A DNA stretch of 64,000 nucleotides from Prorocentrum cordatum (GCA_963575745.1 CAUYUJ010002080.1:46049-110048), one strand, 5' to 3'; shown: positions 22,545-33,677, counted from the stretch's first letter. Numbers and translations are program-made. Notes: generated from the sequence alone by a model not told the origin.

Positions 22545-23300
22545 ACAACGGCTCCCGCTTTAGACTTCCTTATAATTTAGCCAGGACATCCGCTCCCGCC
22601 CGAGACTTCCTCGCATTTTATTCAGGAATCGCGCTCTCGCTTTGGACTTCCTTACAATTTATTTAGGAATCGCTCCCCGGCGCTCTGGAGTCGCGCTTTC
22701 GCTGGAGACTTGCTTGCAACTTACTGAAGCATAGCCTTGCGTTGGAATTTCTTACAATTTGCCCAAGCGCCGCGCTCCCGACACCAAGGCACCCATGAGT
22801 CGCGCCCGTTGTGGCCCCATGTGCATGCCCTTCGTGGCCCCGCTGTCGCCATTTGTGCCCCCCTCACTGTCCTACGTGGCCCAGTTGCTACCCTCAGTGG
22901 CCCCATAGTTGCCTTCTGTGGCCCCGCATTATCTGCACTTCGTGGCCCCCGCTCGTTCGCGCTTTTCGTGGCCCCATACGCATTCCCTTCGTGTCCCCGC
23001 TGTCGCCCTTGGTGGTCTAATTCGTGCCCTTCGTGGCCCTGCTGTCGTTCTCTCTCGCTCTCGCTTTCGCTCGTCGTCGTCTTCGTCGTCGCTCCAGGCC
23101 GACGGTCCGCGGCCGCCCCGCCGCTTGCCGGGGCCCGGCCTGCAGGGAAGAATTGTATACCCCCCAGAAGGGGTTCGATCGAAGACGAAGAGGGCGGGTA
23201 CCGAGGGTTTGGGAAATACGCGTTATTGGACACTCGAGCAAATAAGGGCGAACACTCTTAAACTGATTGTTGTTGTTGCTGCTGTTGTGGCTGTTGTTGT
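22545..23300 (+). repeat. Composite repeat D, partial copy with GTGGCCCC minisatellite
   Basis: 'ctctcgctttggacttcc' units to about 22750, a loose minisatellite with GTGGCCC words at 22805-23050, then the 3' D block (GGTTCGATCGAAGACGAAGA at 23171) leading into AAACTGATTGTTGTTG. Confidence 0.65.
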
Positions 23301-23725
23301 TGTTGCTGTTGTTGCTGTTGGTGGTGGTCTTGTTGTCGCTGTTGTTGATGTTGGTGGTGCTGTTGGTGGTGTTGTTATTGTTGCTATTGTTGTTGGTGTT
23401 GCTGTTGTCGTCGTAGTCGTCATCGTTTTCGTTGTCACGGTTGTCGTTGCTATTGTTGTTGTTGTTGTTGTCGTCGTCGTTGTTGTTGTTGTTACTGCTG
23501 TTGGTGTGGTTGTTGTTGTTGCTGGTGTTGTTGTTGTTGTAGTTGTTGCTGTTGTTGTCGTCGTCGTCGTCGTCGTTGTCGTTGTCGTCGTCGTTGTCGT
23601 TGTTGTTGGTGTTTTTGTTGGCGTTGGTGTTGTGGTGGTGGTGGTGGTGGTGGTGGTTGTTATTGGTGGTGGTGTTGTTGTTGGTGGTGGTGGGGGTGGC
23701 GTTGTTGTTGTGGTTGTTGTCTCCC
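23262..23725. repeat. (GTT)n / (GTC)n / (GGT)n tract
   Basis: About 460 bp of imperfect GTT repeats grading into GTC and GGT. The frames are poly-Val, poly-Leu and poly-Thr shadows. Confidence 0.95.
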
Positions 23726-23739
23726 TACTTCGCCCCCAT

Positions 23740-24140
23740 CCTCCTGCTCCTCCTCCTCCTCCTCCTCCTCCTCCTCCTCCTCCTCCTCCTCCTCCTCCAT
23801 CCTCCTGCTCCTCCTCCCCCGCCTCCGACTCATAATCCAAAACAGCCACGGCATTTCCCGTGGAATCTTCGCGAGAAGCCGTCAGGTTGAGATGGCAAGA
23901 CCTCACCGGAGGCGTCGCCAAGGTCTCGGTTTCGAACCCAGCGCCGAGTCTCCCAATCCAATCCCCCCTCATCTCCCCCGTCCCCCTGCTTTGCGAACTC
24001 CCCGTCCCTCCTCCCCCGTCGTCTCCCCCCTCGCTCCCCCCCCCTTCCACCCCTCGTCTCCCCCCTTCGTCTCCCCCCCTCGTCTCCCCCCCTCGTCTCC
24101 CCCCCGTCTCTCCCCCCTCGTCTCCCCCCCCCCACACCCC
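23740..24140. repeat. (TCC)n tract and CTCGTCTCCCCCC minisatellite
   Basis: (TCC)n at 23746-23800, then unique sequence, then a ~14-bp pyrimidine minisatellite (CTCGTCTCCCCCC) at 24045-24130. Confidence 0.8.
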
Positions 24141-24354
24141 TTCCGCCCCCGTGCTTGGGAGGCGGGGGGGGGATCTGGGGCTGGCCGAATGCCGAAGGGG
24201 GGGTTGAGAGGGGGACGCCCGCTCGGGGGGCGCCCCCGCTCGGCAGGAGGCGCGACGGAGCCGCGCGCTCCCGAGGCGAGGCTTTTGGCAGCTCGCACGG
24301 CGGCGCCCCTGCCGCGCCATCCGTGGCGCGCCTCGCCCCCACCGCCAGGCTCAA

Positions 24355-24498
24355 GTCGGGCCTGCAGGAGGAGCGTTCAAGGATGGTGAAAAATAGACTG
24401 GGGACTATCTGTTTAGCATTTTTTGACCAGTCTTGAGCCTGTGTTTAAACTTTTTTGTTTTTTCCTAAGAAATGGGCCTGCAGGGGGACATGCCCGAC
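24355..24498 (+). mobile_element. TTAA-type foldback element, copy 1 (144 bp, diverged)
   Basis: Left end GTCGGGCCTGCAGG and right end CCTGCAGGGGGACATGCCCGAC form imperfect inverted repeats. Flanks are TCAA (24351-24354) and CTAA (24499-24502), each one base off TTAA. The better preserved copy at 55750-55838 has TTAA on both sides. It is non-coding. Confidence 0.65.
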
Positions 24499-24913
24499 CT
24501 AACGCTCGTTTCGTTGTCTGTTCCCGGGTGGCGACATTGGTATCGGCTTTGTGTTCTTGCATCTGAGCCGCATTTGGCCCTTCCTACTGCTCCTCCTCGC
24601 CCTTCCTGCTCCTCCTCCCCCATCATGCTCCTCGTCTCCGTTGTGATGGGACGAATCCTGTCCAAATCCAGTCCCAAATGTGTTCAAACTATGGTTCAAA
24701 ACAAGCCCAAATTGGACAGCGCCAGAGGCCAAGTAGGCTCCCAAGGACCATGCTTAGGGAGCCCACTGAAGTCATTTGTTGTTTTGCGACGGCATGCTTG
24801 CCATAAGCTCCCTGGAAGCACTCAATTTTGTTTTGAGGCAGGACATTGTTCCGAAGGCCCCAGTTCTTGGCGGCCAGAAACAATGCCTCCAGCCTCGAGG
24901 GACAAAAACATGG

Positions 24914-24968
24914 GGACCATGACCAGGATGTCGCAGGATCTTGCCCATGCCGATCCTGGTCATGGTCC
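24914..24968. repeat. 16-bp perfect inverted repeat
   Basis: GGACCATGACCAGGAT (24914-24929) and its exact complement (24953-24968) enclose a 23-nt loop containing GCAGGATCTTGC. Similar 'gcaggatcttgc' words form the repeat at 60.68-60.86 kb. Confidence 0.8.
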
Positions 24969-25148
24969 ATACCGGCCGCCGCCGATCCGCGAGGATGATG
25001 CGCGAGGTGACGCTGACCACGATCGACGCTGACCAAGATCGACATGGTGTTTCCACGCTCAGTTTTGGTCAGGCTCCTGCGCCCTCCAGTCCCAACCTCG
25101 CGCGTCCACAGGTGAGTGGTTGGCCTCATTCCGATGATAAGTTGTATA

Positions 25149-25326
25149 CTCCAGATTTCGTAATAAAAGGGAGGGGGTCTGGACCCTCCAAGACAAGCCA
25201 TTTCAGACCTCTCCCGTGGGAGAACCCTCCAAAACATCGTCCCCAGACCCCCCAGGCCCTCCAAGATAGCCTGGAAGAGACCCCCCCCGAAATGAGACCC
25301 CCCTCCCTTTATTACGAAATCTGGAG
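25149..25326 (+). mobile_element. TIR element family A, copy 3 (178 bp)
   Basis: CTCCAGATTTCGTAATA to TATTACGAAATCTGGAG, TA on both sides (25147-25148, 25327-25328). Same orientation and interior as copy 1. It lies just upstream of the first recognised BTB exon. Confidence 0.88.
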
Positions 25327-25541
25327 TAGTCGTATTTCGCGGCGCTCTGGCGTCACCGCCGGGCTCTCGCAGGGCCGCCCGCCGTTGGGGCGACATGCTG
25401 GCGCCTCGCCTCGCCTCGCCCGGTGCCTTCCCCTCCACAGCTGGTCCCGGCCTCAGTCGACGTCCTCGTCGTCTTCGCCGTCGTCGTTCTCGTGGTCGTC
25501 GTCGCCGTCGGCGGCGGCGGCGGCGGACGTGGTGCGAAGAG

Positions 25542-25610
25542 GCGCCCGGCGTCTCGCTGGCGGTGGACTTGGAAGAGTTGCTGAGGCGCGGCGAGGGCGC
25601 GGACGTCGAG
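25542..25610 (+). CDS. BTB/POZ gene, exon a (start of BTB domain)
   Basis: Reads APGVS then LAVDLEELLRRGEGADVE. The D-L-x-x-L-L-x-x-G-E-G-A-D-V pattern is the usual opening of a BTB/POZ domain, a protein-protein interaction fold often used in dimerisation and as a cullin-3 adaptor. The upstream AG at 25540-25541 followed by G fits a dinoflagellate acceptor. After the last GAG codon the DNA reads GCGCCC, compatible with a GC donor; a GT at 25627 would extend the exon with a poor match. The frame ends in phase 0, as exon b requires. Upstream exons and the start codon were not identified. The 5' boundary is inferred. Confidence 0.68.
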
Positions 25611-25624
25611 GCGCCCCCGCTGCC

Positions 25625-26060
25625 CCGTACTCCTCCATCCTACATCCTCCTCATTCCTCCTCGTCCTGCTCCTCCTCCGTTCTCCTCCCCCCTCACTCCC
25701 TCCTCCTCCTCCTCCTCCTCGTCCTTTTCCCTCCGCCTCCTGCTCCCTCCCTGCTCCCCCTCCTCCCCCGCCTGCCTTTCCGTCCGTCTTCCCCTCCTCC
25801 TGTTCCCGTCTCTTCGTGGACAGAGAGAACTCCGCGCAATGGGGAGGGATGGGCGGCAGAGGTAGAATGTTAGATCTGGCGCGAGCGCACCCGGCTTGTC
25901 CTTCCCCCCCCATCTCACCCCTTCTCCTTCCCTCCTTCCTCTGCCCCTTCTCATCCCTTCTCTCCCCCTCTCCTCCACCCCCCTCTCTCCCCCTCTCCTT
26001 CCCTCCTTCCTCCCTTCCCCTCTCTCCCCCTCTCCTCCCCTCCTTCCTCCCCCCCCTGCG
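25625..26060. repeat. Pyrimidine-rich (TCC)n tract
   Basis: Long TCC/CTC-rich stretch interrupted at 25810-25895 by mixed sequence. It lies inside the intron after exon a. A short mixed stretch at 26066-26185 follows an AG and reads VRAGAPDEDRR in one frame; it might be a further BTB exon, but I cannot support that. Confidence 0.75.
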
Positions 26061-26189
26061 CGTAGGTGCGCGCGGGGGCGCCGGACGAGGACCGCCGTGC
26101 GCGCCGGGCGCGCGCGCAGCCTTCCGCACTGGCGGCCTCCTGGCGGGGGGGCAGCGAAGCGCCCCGCCCGCCGACCCCAGAGGACGAGG

Positions 26190-26222
26190 ACGACGATTAT
26201 GACGACGACGACGACGAAGACG

Positions 26223-26258
<36 letters not shown>

Positions 26259-26259
26259 G

Positions 26260-26324
<65 letters not shown>

Positions 26325-26336
26325 ACGACCACGACC

Positions 26337-26367
<31 letters not shown>

Positions 26368-26678
26368 CGGCGACGACGACGACGACGACGATGACGACGA
26401 NNNNNNNNNNNNNNNNNNNNNNNNNNNNNNNNNNNNNNNNNNNNNNNNNNNNNNNNNNNNNNNNNNNNNNNNNNNNNNNNNNNNNNNNNNNNNNNNNNNN
26501 CGGCGACGACGACGACGGTGGCAGCGGCGGCGACGGCGACGGCGACGACGGCGACGGCGACGACGGCGACGACGGCGGCGACGGCGGCGGCGGCGGTTGC
26601 GGCGGCGGCGGCGGAGGCGGCGGCGACTACGACGATTATGGCGATTATGACGACGACGGCGGTGGCTGCGGCGGCCGC

Positions 26679-26726
<48 letters not shown>

Positions 26727-27064
26727 GGCAGCGGCGGCTGGCGGAGACGGACGACGGCGACGTGGCCCCCCGGTGTGCGGCGGCGACGGCGGCGGTAGCG
26801 GCGAACGGCGGCAGGGGGGGGGGGGGGGGGGACCTCGACGACGATGACGACGGGATTACGAAGACGACGACGACGACGACGACGACCACGACGGTGGCGG
26901 CGGCGGCGACGGCGACGACGACCAGACGACGACGACGGTGGCAGCGGCGCGACGGCGAGGGCGGGCGGCGGCGACGAGGTGGCGGGGCGGCGCCGACGAC
27001 GACGACGACGGGGTGCGGCGGCGGTGGCGGCGGCGGCTACGACCACGACGCGGTGACGACGACG

Positions 27065-27101
<37 letters not shown>

Positions 27102-27285
27102 GTGGCAGTAGCGGCGGCGGCGATGTCGACGACGACGGCGACGACGACGGCGGCGGCGGCGGTGGCGACGGCGGCAGCGGCGACGACGACGACGATGATT
27201 ATGACGACGACGACGACGACGGCGACGGCGGCCGCGGCGGCGGCGGCGGTGGCGGCGGCGACGGCGACGACGACGACGACGACCT
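26190..27285. repeat. (GAC)n/(GGC)n tract, ~1.1 kb, interrupted by gap
   Basis: Nearly uninterrupted GAC and GGC trinucleotides with short breaks at 26745-26870 and 26940-27040. Every long frame here (poly-Asp, poly-Arg, poly-Val, poly-Ser) is a shadow. It lies in the intron between BTB exons a and b. Confidence 0.95.
26401..26500. other. Assembly gap (100 N)
   Basis: Exactly 100 undetermined bases inside the GAC tract. A round 100 usually marks a gap of unknown size, so the real tract may be longer. Confidence 0.99.
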
Positions 27286-27311
27286 CCTCGCGCCGCGCCG
27301 TTCGGCGCGAG

Positions 27312-27382
27312 GAGGGCTCGGTCAAGTACCCGCCGCTGAGGGCCCACCGCGTGGTGCTCGCGGCGCGCTCGCCCGTGTTCAG
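27312..27382 (+). CDS. BTB/POZ gene, exon b (core of BTB domain)
   Basis: Reads EGSVKYPP then LRAHRVVLAARSPVF and ends within an Arg codon. The xAHRxVLAARSPVF motif is the hallmark of BTB/POZ domains. The sequence sits between a 1.1-kb GAC tract and a GGA tract and is sharply different in composition from both. The acceptor is AG|G (27310-27311). The last two bases (AG) join the first base of exon c to complete the Arg codon; the intron would start GC. Exon length is 71 nt, giving phase 2, which matches exon c. Confidence 0.85.
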
Positions 27383-27423
27383 GCCCCACGTCGGCGCACC
27401 TCGTCGCCGTGGCCCCCTCGTCG

Positions 27424-27900
27424 AGGAGGAGGGGGAGGAGGAGCAAAAAGTGGAGGAGGAGGAGGAGGAGGATGGAGAGGAGGAGGAAGAGGAGGAGGAG
27501 GAGGATGGAGAGGAGGAGGAGGAGGGAGGGGGGGACGACGACAACGATGACAGGGACACGGACGAGAAGGATACGGAGGAGGAGGACGATGACGAGGTAG
27601 GGTGAGAAGGAGGAGGGAGGAGGAAGGAGGGGCTTGGGAGGAGGGAAGGGGGAATAGGAGGAGGCGGAGTGGGAAGGAGGTGAGGGAAGCTGGAGGAAAG
27701 TGGAAGCAGGGATGAGCGAGGAGGGAGGAGTAGGAGGAACATGATAGCGCAAAGAAGGTGGAAAGAGAGAGAGGGGGAGAGAGGAATAGGTCGGGGAGGA
27801 GGAGGAGGAGGACAAGGAGGGATAAGGAGAGACTAAGTCGACGAAGGAGTGGGGAGGAGAGAGGAGAGAGGAGGGAGCATGAGAAGACGTACGCTCAAGC
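27424..27900 (+). repeat. Purine (GGA)n tract
   Basis: GGA/GAA-rich on the + strand from just after exon b through about 27.9 kb. Poly-Glu frames only. Confidence 0.85.
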
Positions 27901-27959
27901 TATGAAGACATCCCAAGAAAACATGGTCATAACAATCATACGACTAACACGAACATGGA

Positions 27960-29080
27960 TTTGACGATTTGTACAACGAATGTGGATGGGGGTGGGGATG
28001 GGGCAGCGCGGAGGAAGCGGATGAGGAGGGGAGGAGAGGCGTAGGCGGCGTCTGGAGCGCGCAGCTTCGAAGGGATGTTGGCACTGCTGCGTTGCCGGTG
28101 CCACGCTGGTACCGCACACCTCCAGGAGCGTTTTAGTGGCCAGTCTGCTCAGTTTGGCCTCCCTGCCTCCTCGTCCTCTCCCTCCTTCCACACCTCCTGT
28201 TCTGAATTGTTTTCCCGACTCGCCCTCTTCTCCCTCCATGTTATTTTCTCCTGATACTCCTCCTGTTGATGCTGTTCTTGTTTCTGTGGCCACACGTTAA
28301 GGAACTGTGCTCAAACGGCAGCCATTGAGTTGTTAGTTTGGACTCCATCTCTTGGGCCGCACATTTCAATGGACGCTGGCGCCTGCTTAGCCCCTCGCTT
28401 GGGCAATGCATGCTTGGAGCACGGTTCAAAGGATAGCCGATCCGCGAGCAGGTGTTGATAGCTTATTGCGCCCAGCTAGCGACGGTAAGAATTGTTGGGG
28501 AATTGCGTGCGCCCGCAGTCACGAACATGGCTAACGACATCGGGAGTCAGCCATCGACATGTAGTGATTGATCACACGACTTACATGCCACACCGTGAAT
28601 TACGTGTTCTCATGGCATACGCATAAGAAAGAACATGATATGGAAGGAGGTACGGTTGGCGAAGCCACTCATGATGTCGTTTACGAGTGAGCCCGCCCGC
28701 CCAGTTACCCACACGGATGATGCACGCAACTTGTTGTGAGCAGCTTATGACGTTCAGGTGGCCCTGGCCAGAGCGCGCGAACGTTTTTCTGCGGGTCCAC
28801 ACGGCTCCGCTCTGTGCACTGGTTGCAGCAGGCGGGGTAAGCCCGTGGGATGAAGAGCTTGCGTTGAGCCTGTGGTCATTTACGGTCTCCCCGTCCGCGT
28901 TTTCTTCTTTTGTTAAGCAAAGTGCGCCGCGAAGCGGGGGCGATGACGAGGAGGAGGAGGAGGAGAAGGAGGGACGGAGGACGGAGAGGAGGACGGGGAG
29001 GGAGTGAGTGAGAAGAATGAGGAGGAGGAGGAGGAATTGGACCAGTGTGAACCCAGGACTCATCAACGCTGTTGCGTGAA
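27960..29080. other. Intronic mixed sequence, no gene recognised
   Basis: Lies between BTB exons b and c. It contains a GGA tract near 28945-29035 but no repeat array or motif I can name. Short frames on both strands lack domain features. Confidence 0.4.
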
Positions 29081-29084
29081 ACCC

Positions 29085-29545
29085 TCCAAGTTCCCTTTGT
29101 TTGGCCCCTGCACTGATTTATTTTCACTGAGGGAATGGTCCCGTTGGAAAACAACCGTTTGAGAATCCAGAATTGTGCCAGAACGCAACGGTACATAAAC
29201 GCAGGGAATCACCGTTACAATTAGGTTTTGACGATCTGGGATCGTGGCAGAAAACCATTCGTGGGATTTCAGCACCGCGAATCAACGGGACTTCTGTGCC
29301 CTGACATCCCGACACCATGCCAAACCACCGTTTCCGGGGCGTTAGCTATTATAAAATGCGAAATTCCTGTAAATTATTAAGACGAGTATGCGCGGCGCTA
29401 GGGCGAGAACCACATTTTAGAAAGGAGCCGCCCTCCATCCGTGAAAGTCTAGCAAACGCTTAAGACAGATGTGCGCGGCGCTAACCCGAAAGCCGCATTT
29501 GAAAGCGGGCAGCCCTTCATTCGTGAATCTCTTTGCAAGTTTTAA
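29085..29545 (+). repeat. Dispersed repeat H, copy 2 (leader plus two minisatellite units)
   Basis: The leader (29090-29380) matches 4290-4560 in order: CTGA(T)TTATTTTCACTGAGGGA, 'ttggaaaacaac', 'gtgccagaa', 'caccgcgaatcaac'. Two ~80-bp units with GCGCGGCGCTAGGGCGAGAA follow. The tail at 29545-29600 resembles window positions 5-75. Confidence 0.7.
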
Positions 29546-29660
29546 ATGACTTCAGGATCATGAGTGGTGACGAGGTCTCAGGCGAAACGCCCCGCCCGCC
29601 TTTTCGGTTGGCACCAGTATGTGAAAGGTAGGAGCGATCTATAAGGATGAGGGTTGAAGG

Positions 29661-29705
29661 TGGAGGAGGAGGAGGAGGAGGAGGAGGAGGAGGAGGAGGA
29701 GGAGT
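29661..29705 (+). repeat. (GGA)n microsatellite
   Basis: Clean GGA run of about 45 bp. Confidence 0.92.
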
Positions 29706-30015
29706 GGGAGGAGGATGACGAGCCCCCCCGGCCGCATTTGTTACCAGTCTCGGTGCGAAGAGCCTCTCCGCGGTGAGAGCGGTCGCGGGGCCTCGAACCT
29801 TCACCCCTGCTGCTGCGCACAGTGGCGCGATCCCTCTGTGTGCTTCCTGCGCCGGGATCCACTGCTCGCCCGAGGGGGGTCGGCTCGGCGGTGCGCGCGC
29901 ATGCTTCGGCGGCGCGCCGGGGGGGCAAGCGAGGGGGGGGGGGGGACAGCCCTGCAAGAAGGCGCGGGGTTTCACAGAAGCAATGTGCGTCTTCCGAGAA
30001 TGCGTAGAAAGCTTC

Positions 30016-30141
30016 TCGGGCCGGGCGAATTGGGCCATGGCGGCGCCTCCGGCCGCCCGGGCAGGCGCCGGGAAAATCAGCTACGTGAGCTGAGCTGATT
30101 TCACCCCCCCCTTTGCTATCCCCCCCTTTCGCCCGACCCGA
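30016..30141 (+). mobile_element. TIR element family C, short copy (126 bp)
   Basis: Left end TCGGGCCGGGCGAA and right end TTTCGCCCGACCCGA are kept, as are GGCGCCGGGAAAATCAGC and ACGTGAGCTGA, but about 70 bp of the left interior are missing relative to 7405-7600 and 63565-63761. Confidence 0.75.
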
Positions 30142-32660
30142 GTTTCTCCGAGTTCCTGAGGCCTTCTGAGCCTCCTGGGGAGCCCCGCCCCCTCTGCCTT
30201 CCTTCTGGGCGGGCCGCCGATTTCAGCAGCCCTCCGCTCTGGGCACGTCTGGTTCTGTCGATGGGGCGCCGTCCCGTGGGAACCCCGAGACGTGCGGGGT
30301 CATCGGAGGGTACGGGGTGAGGAGGAGGAGGGTGGCGGCCAGCGAAGACGACCAAGAGATGGAGCATCGCAGGATGTTCCGCCCCAGCAATTAAACATCC
30401 GCCGATGTGTTTTTGTCTTTCCGCGGCTCCAGATTCTTGACCGCTTCCCCGCGTATAGGCGTTTATCCCAGACCTGTGTTTGATGACTTTGCCCCCTCTT
30501 CCGATTGCTGGTCGTCGACCTCCCGCATTCCAGTCGCTGCCCCAGCCCCTGGGTGTGGTCGCGACGCCGCCACGTGCCCGTTGCCAGGGGTGCAGCACCG
30601 GCTTGGCCGCCCCGGGCGCCCCGCTCCGGTTCCCGCTGCGTGAGCGCAATAACTACTTCCCCCCCGTCCGCGGCCGCTCCCCTCGTCCCAGTCCTCCCTC
30701 TCTTGCATCCGGGCAATTCGAGCTGCCGTCGCCCCAGCGCGCGTGCGGGCAGCTTCTGCCGCGCTGCGGCGCAGAGCGTGGTTGATGACCCCGCTGCCCG
30801 AAAGCGGGCGTCCGAGGGCTGAAATCGAGGCAAGGATCTGTTTGCAAGAATCATTTTGTCGGAACTTTGGGCACCTCGAAATCTCGGCTCTGACCCCGCC
30901 CCCCAAGATGGGCCGCGAAGCGATGACCTGCCCGCTCGCCGGGGACCTCCGACCCCCCTGAAGGCTGAGGCGTTGAAGGCCCAGTCGCGCCGTAAGAATG
31001 CACCCGGGACTCCTCTTTCCTTCTCCACTTCCTCCGCCTCCTTGCTCCCTCCCACCCCTCCCATCGACCTCCCCCATTCCCCTGCCTCCCTTGCCCCCAA
31101 ACCATCCCCCCCTTCTGAGATCTGGGCGTCTGTGTTTCATGTTCTCGACGGGCGAGTTTGGTTTGCGATGGGACCAGGGACCCTGGCGGGTTGATCCTGC
31201 TCGACAATTGCAACGGGAAAACTTCAGGGTTCCCATCATGAGTTGTTCTGCAATATTCGTTGTATTCCGTGGCGCGTCGTTATTCCCATTATTATTCCCT
31301 CCTCCCTGCCTCCTTCATTCGTCCCTGCATCTAGTATCTACCATCAGATCCCACTCGCACCAAACAGCGAGGGCAGCAGAGGAGTGGGCGTTCGACATCC
31401 GCCTTCCCACCCTGTCTTTAATCCTAGATTTTTGCTCGTCGAAATCCCAGTGGACAGCCTTCCGCCGCCTTCGACTCACATTCCTTTTTCCTTACAATTG
31501 AGTCCACTCATGTCGCATGTTCCACCACTAGACGTGTCCGTAGACTGGGCTACGTCTTTGTATCTGAAGCTGACAGCCCCAGCAGTTACAGTGATGGAAG
31601 GCTTGTGGTTTCAAAGATGCGAGGTTGGACACGTGTTTTTTAAAGAAAAACTAATACAGGTTACCACTAACTACAAAGATGGATGACGTTAGGTGTTCAA
31701 ATGGGCCGATGACTCAAGACTGTCTTCACACAAGTTATAACATGCGACACTGTGCAATAGTTAACTGGATGTAGGCAGTTTTGTTTCATTATCGGTTTCT
31801 CGCTTGAGAATCCGTTCGATTTGATTGCCAGGGTACCAAATGATCAACACTTTCACCTATGCCTGGCGACTGCTTTCAGAGATGGGGTGTCGTTGGGCTC
31901 TTCCGTGAACTTTACGACCTCACCGTCCTCGTTCTTTACATCTCGGAGGATGGATGGCAATTCGTCTTCCAAGGGCCGCATTGCGCAGTGAAGAGGAATG
32001 CTTGCAGGGACTAATGAGGAGGGGACTCGGAACGTGACAGGGGGTAGTGTACTGCAGCAGAGTTCATACGTTTTGGGTTGACTCTGGTCCTCCTTGTCCG
32101 TCCCTCTCCTCCACCTCCCTCTCCCCTCCGCTCCTCACCTCTTTCTCCTCCCCCTCTTCCCCCCACGTCCCTCCTCCTTCCCGAACTCCGACGTGGAAAG
32201 AATCTTGCAACGTCGCATAACAATGACAAGCAGAGCCCTCGACCCAATGTTTATGATGCATTTTTCGAGCTGGGTCGATCTGTGATGGCTGCGGGGCCCG
32301 AAGCCAGATGCAATCGCCCGCGTGAAACAAATGCAACGCCCGGGTCTCAGGGTCCTCCTCGCTGGCGGAGTTCCCCTTGCCCCTGCCCTTCCCTCGCCTC
32401 TCCTCTGGCGTGCACGGGCTAGGATGCTACTCCCAGGAGTCTGAGTTCTGAATCGGCGCCGGTCCATCCCTCGCCGAACCTTGGCCTCCCGCATAATCCA
32501 GCCTAATCCTGCTCAGTCCCAGGCTGACTCCGATGTAATCCTGGGCTGGATCTGGCCTGATCTGACCTCTTGGCCTTTCAAACGCGGCTTAGGAGATCTT
32601 AACCGTTTTGACGAAGACTTCCAGGGAGTTGCATCCCTGCGGGCCGCCCCCGGGGGCGGC
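30142..32660. other. Intronic mixed sequence, no gene recognised
   Basis: Mostly unique sequence between BTB exons b and c, including a lower-GC part at 31.2-32.05 kb. Frames of up to ~260 codons occur on both strands, but without recognisable motifs, and several overlap in alternate frames. I do not call a gene. Confidence 0.4.
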
Positions 32661-32665
32661 GCCAG

Positions 32666-32699
32666 GCAGATGTTCTTCAGCGCCGGGATGCGGGAGGCC
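32666..32699 (+). CDS. BTB/POZ gene, exon c
   Basis: After completing the Arg codon of exon b it reads QMFFSAGMREA, the segment that normally follows the SPVF motif in BTB domains (consensus FxxMFxxGMREA). The acceptor is CCAG|G at 32662-32665. The donor is GT at 32700-32701, after the Ala codon, leaving phase 0. At 34 nt it is very short. The codon split across the ~5.3-kb intron from exon b is preserved exactly, which is strong evidence that the two pieces are spliced together. Confidence 0.85.
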
Positions 32700-32898
32700 G
32701 TGCCCCGCCGAGCACGCCGGCTGAGAGGGAAGGGAAGGGGGAGAACAAAGGAGGCGGGGGGGAGGAAGGAATGGAGGGGAGGAGGAAGGTAGGAAGAAGG
32801 AGGGGGAAGGAGGACAAGGATGGAGGAGCGTGGCGCGGACGAGGAGGAGGAGGACGAGGAGGAGGAGACTCAGGATGACGAAGAGGAGCGCCGCGCAG

Positions 32899-32940
32899 TC
32901 CTTGGACGCGCACATCACCCTCGGCGACGCCGACCCGAAG
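32899..32940 (+). CDS. BTB/POZ gene, exon d
   Basis: Reads SLDAHITLGDADPK in phase 0 with exon c. BTB domains have here a beta strand and the D-x-D/E-P turn (consensus ...xVxLxDVDPxxF). The acceptor is GCGCAG|T at 32896-32898. The intron from exon c (32700-32898, 199 bp) is GT-AG and purine-rich. The 3' end is uncertain: GCGCGG follows the Lys codon, so either a GC donor at 32941 or one a few bases later is possible. The next expected element, a helix of the form AFxxLLxFLYTG, is not in the following sequence. Confidence 0.72.
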
Positions 32941-33124
32941 GCGCGGATGGCGTTGCCGCTGCCTCGGCCGCGGCCGCGGCCGCCGCACATCTCTGGGCAT
33001 TCGGCGCCCTTTTGTGGCCGCATGAGCGGCAGCTGCGCCGACGCAGGAGGGGAGGAGGGCGAGCAGGAGAGTGGGGGTAGGAAGAAGCGAGAGGAGGGCG
33101 AGGGAGGGGGAGGACGGGAAACTG

Positions 33125-33290
33125 GGAAAGATGAGGAGGAGGCGGAGGAGGAGGAGGAAGAGGAGCGGGAGGAGGAGGAGGAGGCGGAGGCGGAGGCGGA
33201 GGCAGAGGCGGAGGCAGAGGCGGAGGAGGAGGCGGAGGAGGAGGACGAGGAGGAGGAGGACGAGGATGAGGATGGGGGAGGATGAGTCGG
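33125..33290 (+). repeat. (GGA)n/(GGC)n purine tract
   Basis: GAGGCG and GAGGAG repeats downstream of exon d; poly-Glu/Ala frames are shadows. Confidence 0.88.
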
Positions 33291-33514
33291 AATAAAAACA
33301 TGAATAATACCGCAAATAATAATGATAGATATTATTGCAAGTTACTGCGACTAGTAAAGGTAATAATGATTACACTGGAGAAAAACCCAATCAATGGATG
33401 AGCCGAATGTTTTGCAAGCACCATGCTTGGTCGAAGTTTCGCAAGAGGGCCCCAAGAGGCTAATTCATTGATTGCCCTTGCGTGTTGGAAGGGTTGTGGC
33501 ATCCCCGCCATGTC

Positions 33515-33583
33515 GGACAAGAGAGCGAGAGAGAGAGAGAGGAAACTAAAACAAAAAACAAAGACAGAGAGAGGGAGTGAAAC

Positions 33584-33615
<32 letters not shown>

Positions 33616-33644
33616 ATGAGCGCCTGCCGACAGCAGAGATACAA

Positions 33645-33677
<33 letters not shown>

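Noticed and set aside
23165-23185. tRNA gene or tRNA-type promoter at GGTTCGATC
   Set aside because: B-box-like word only; no A box, no cloverleaf, and the copies differ in this word.
26066-26185. Possible extra BTB exon (VRAGAPDEDRR)
   Set aside because: Position and AG acceptor fit, but the residues are not diagnostic and exons a and b already join in phase without it.
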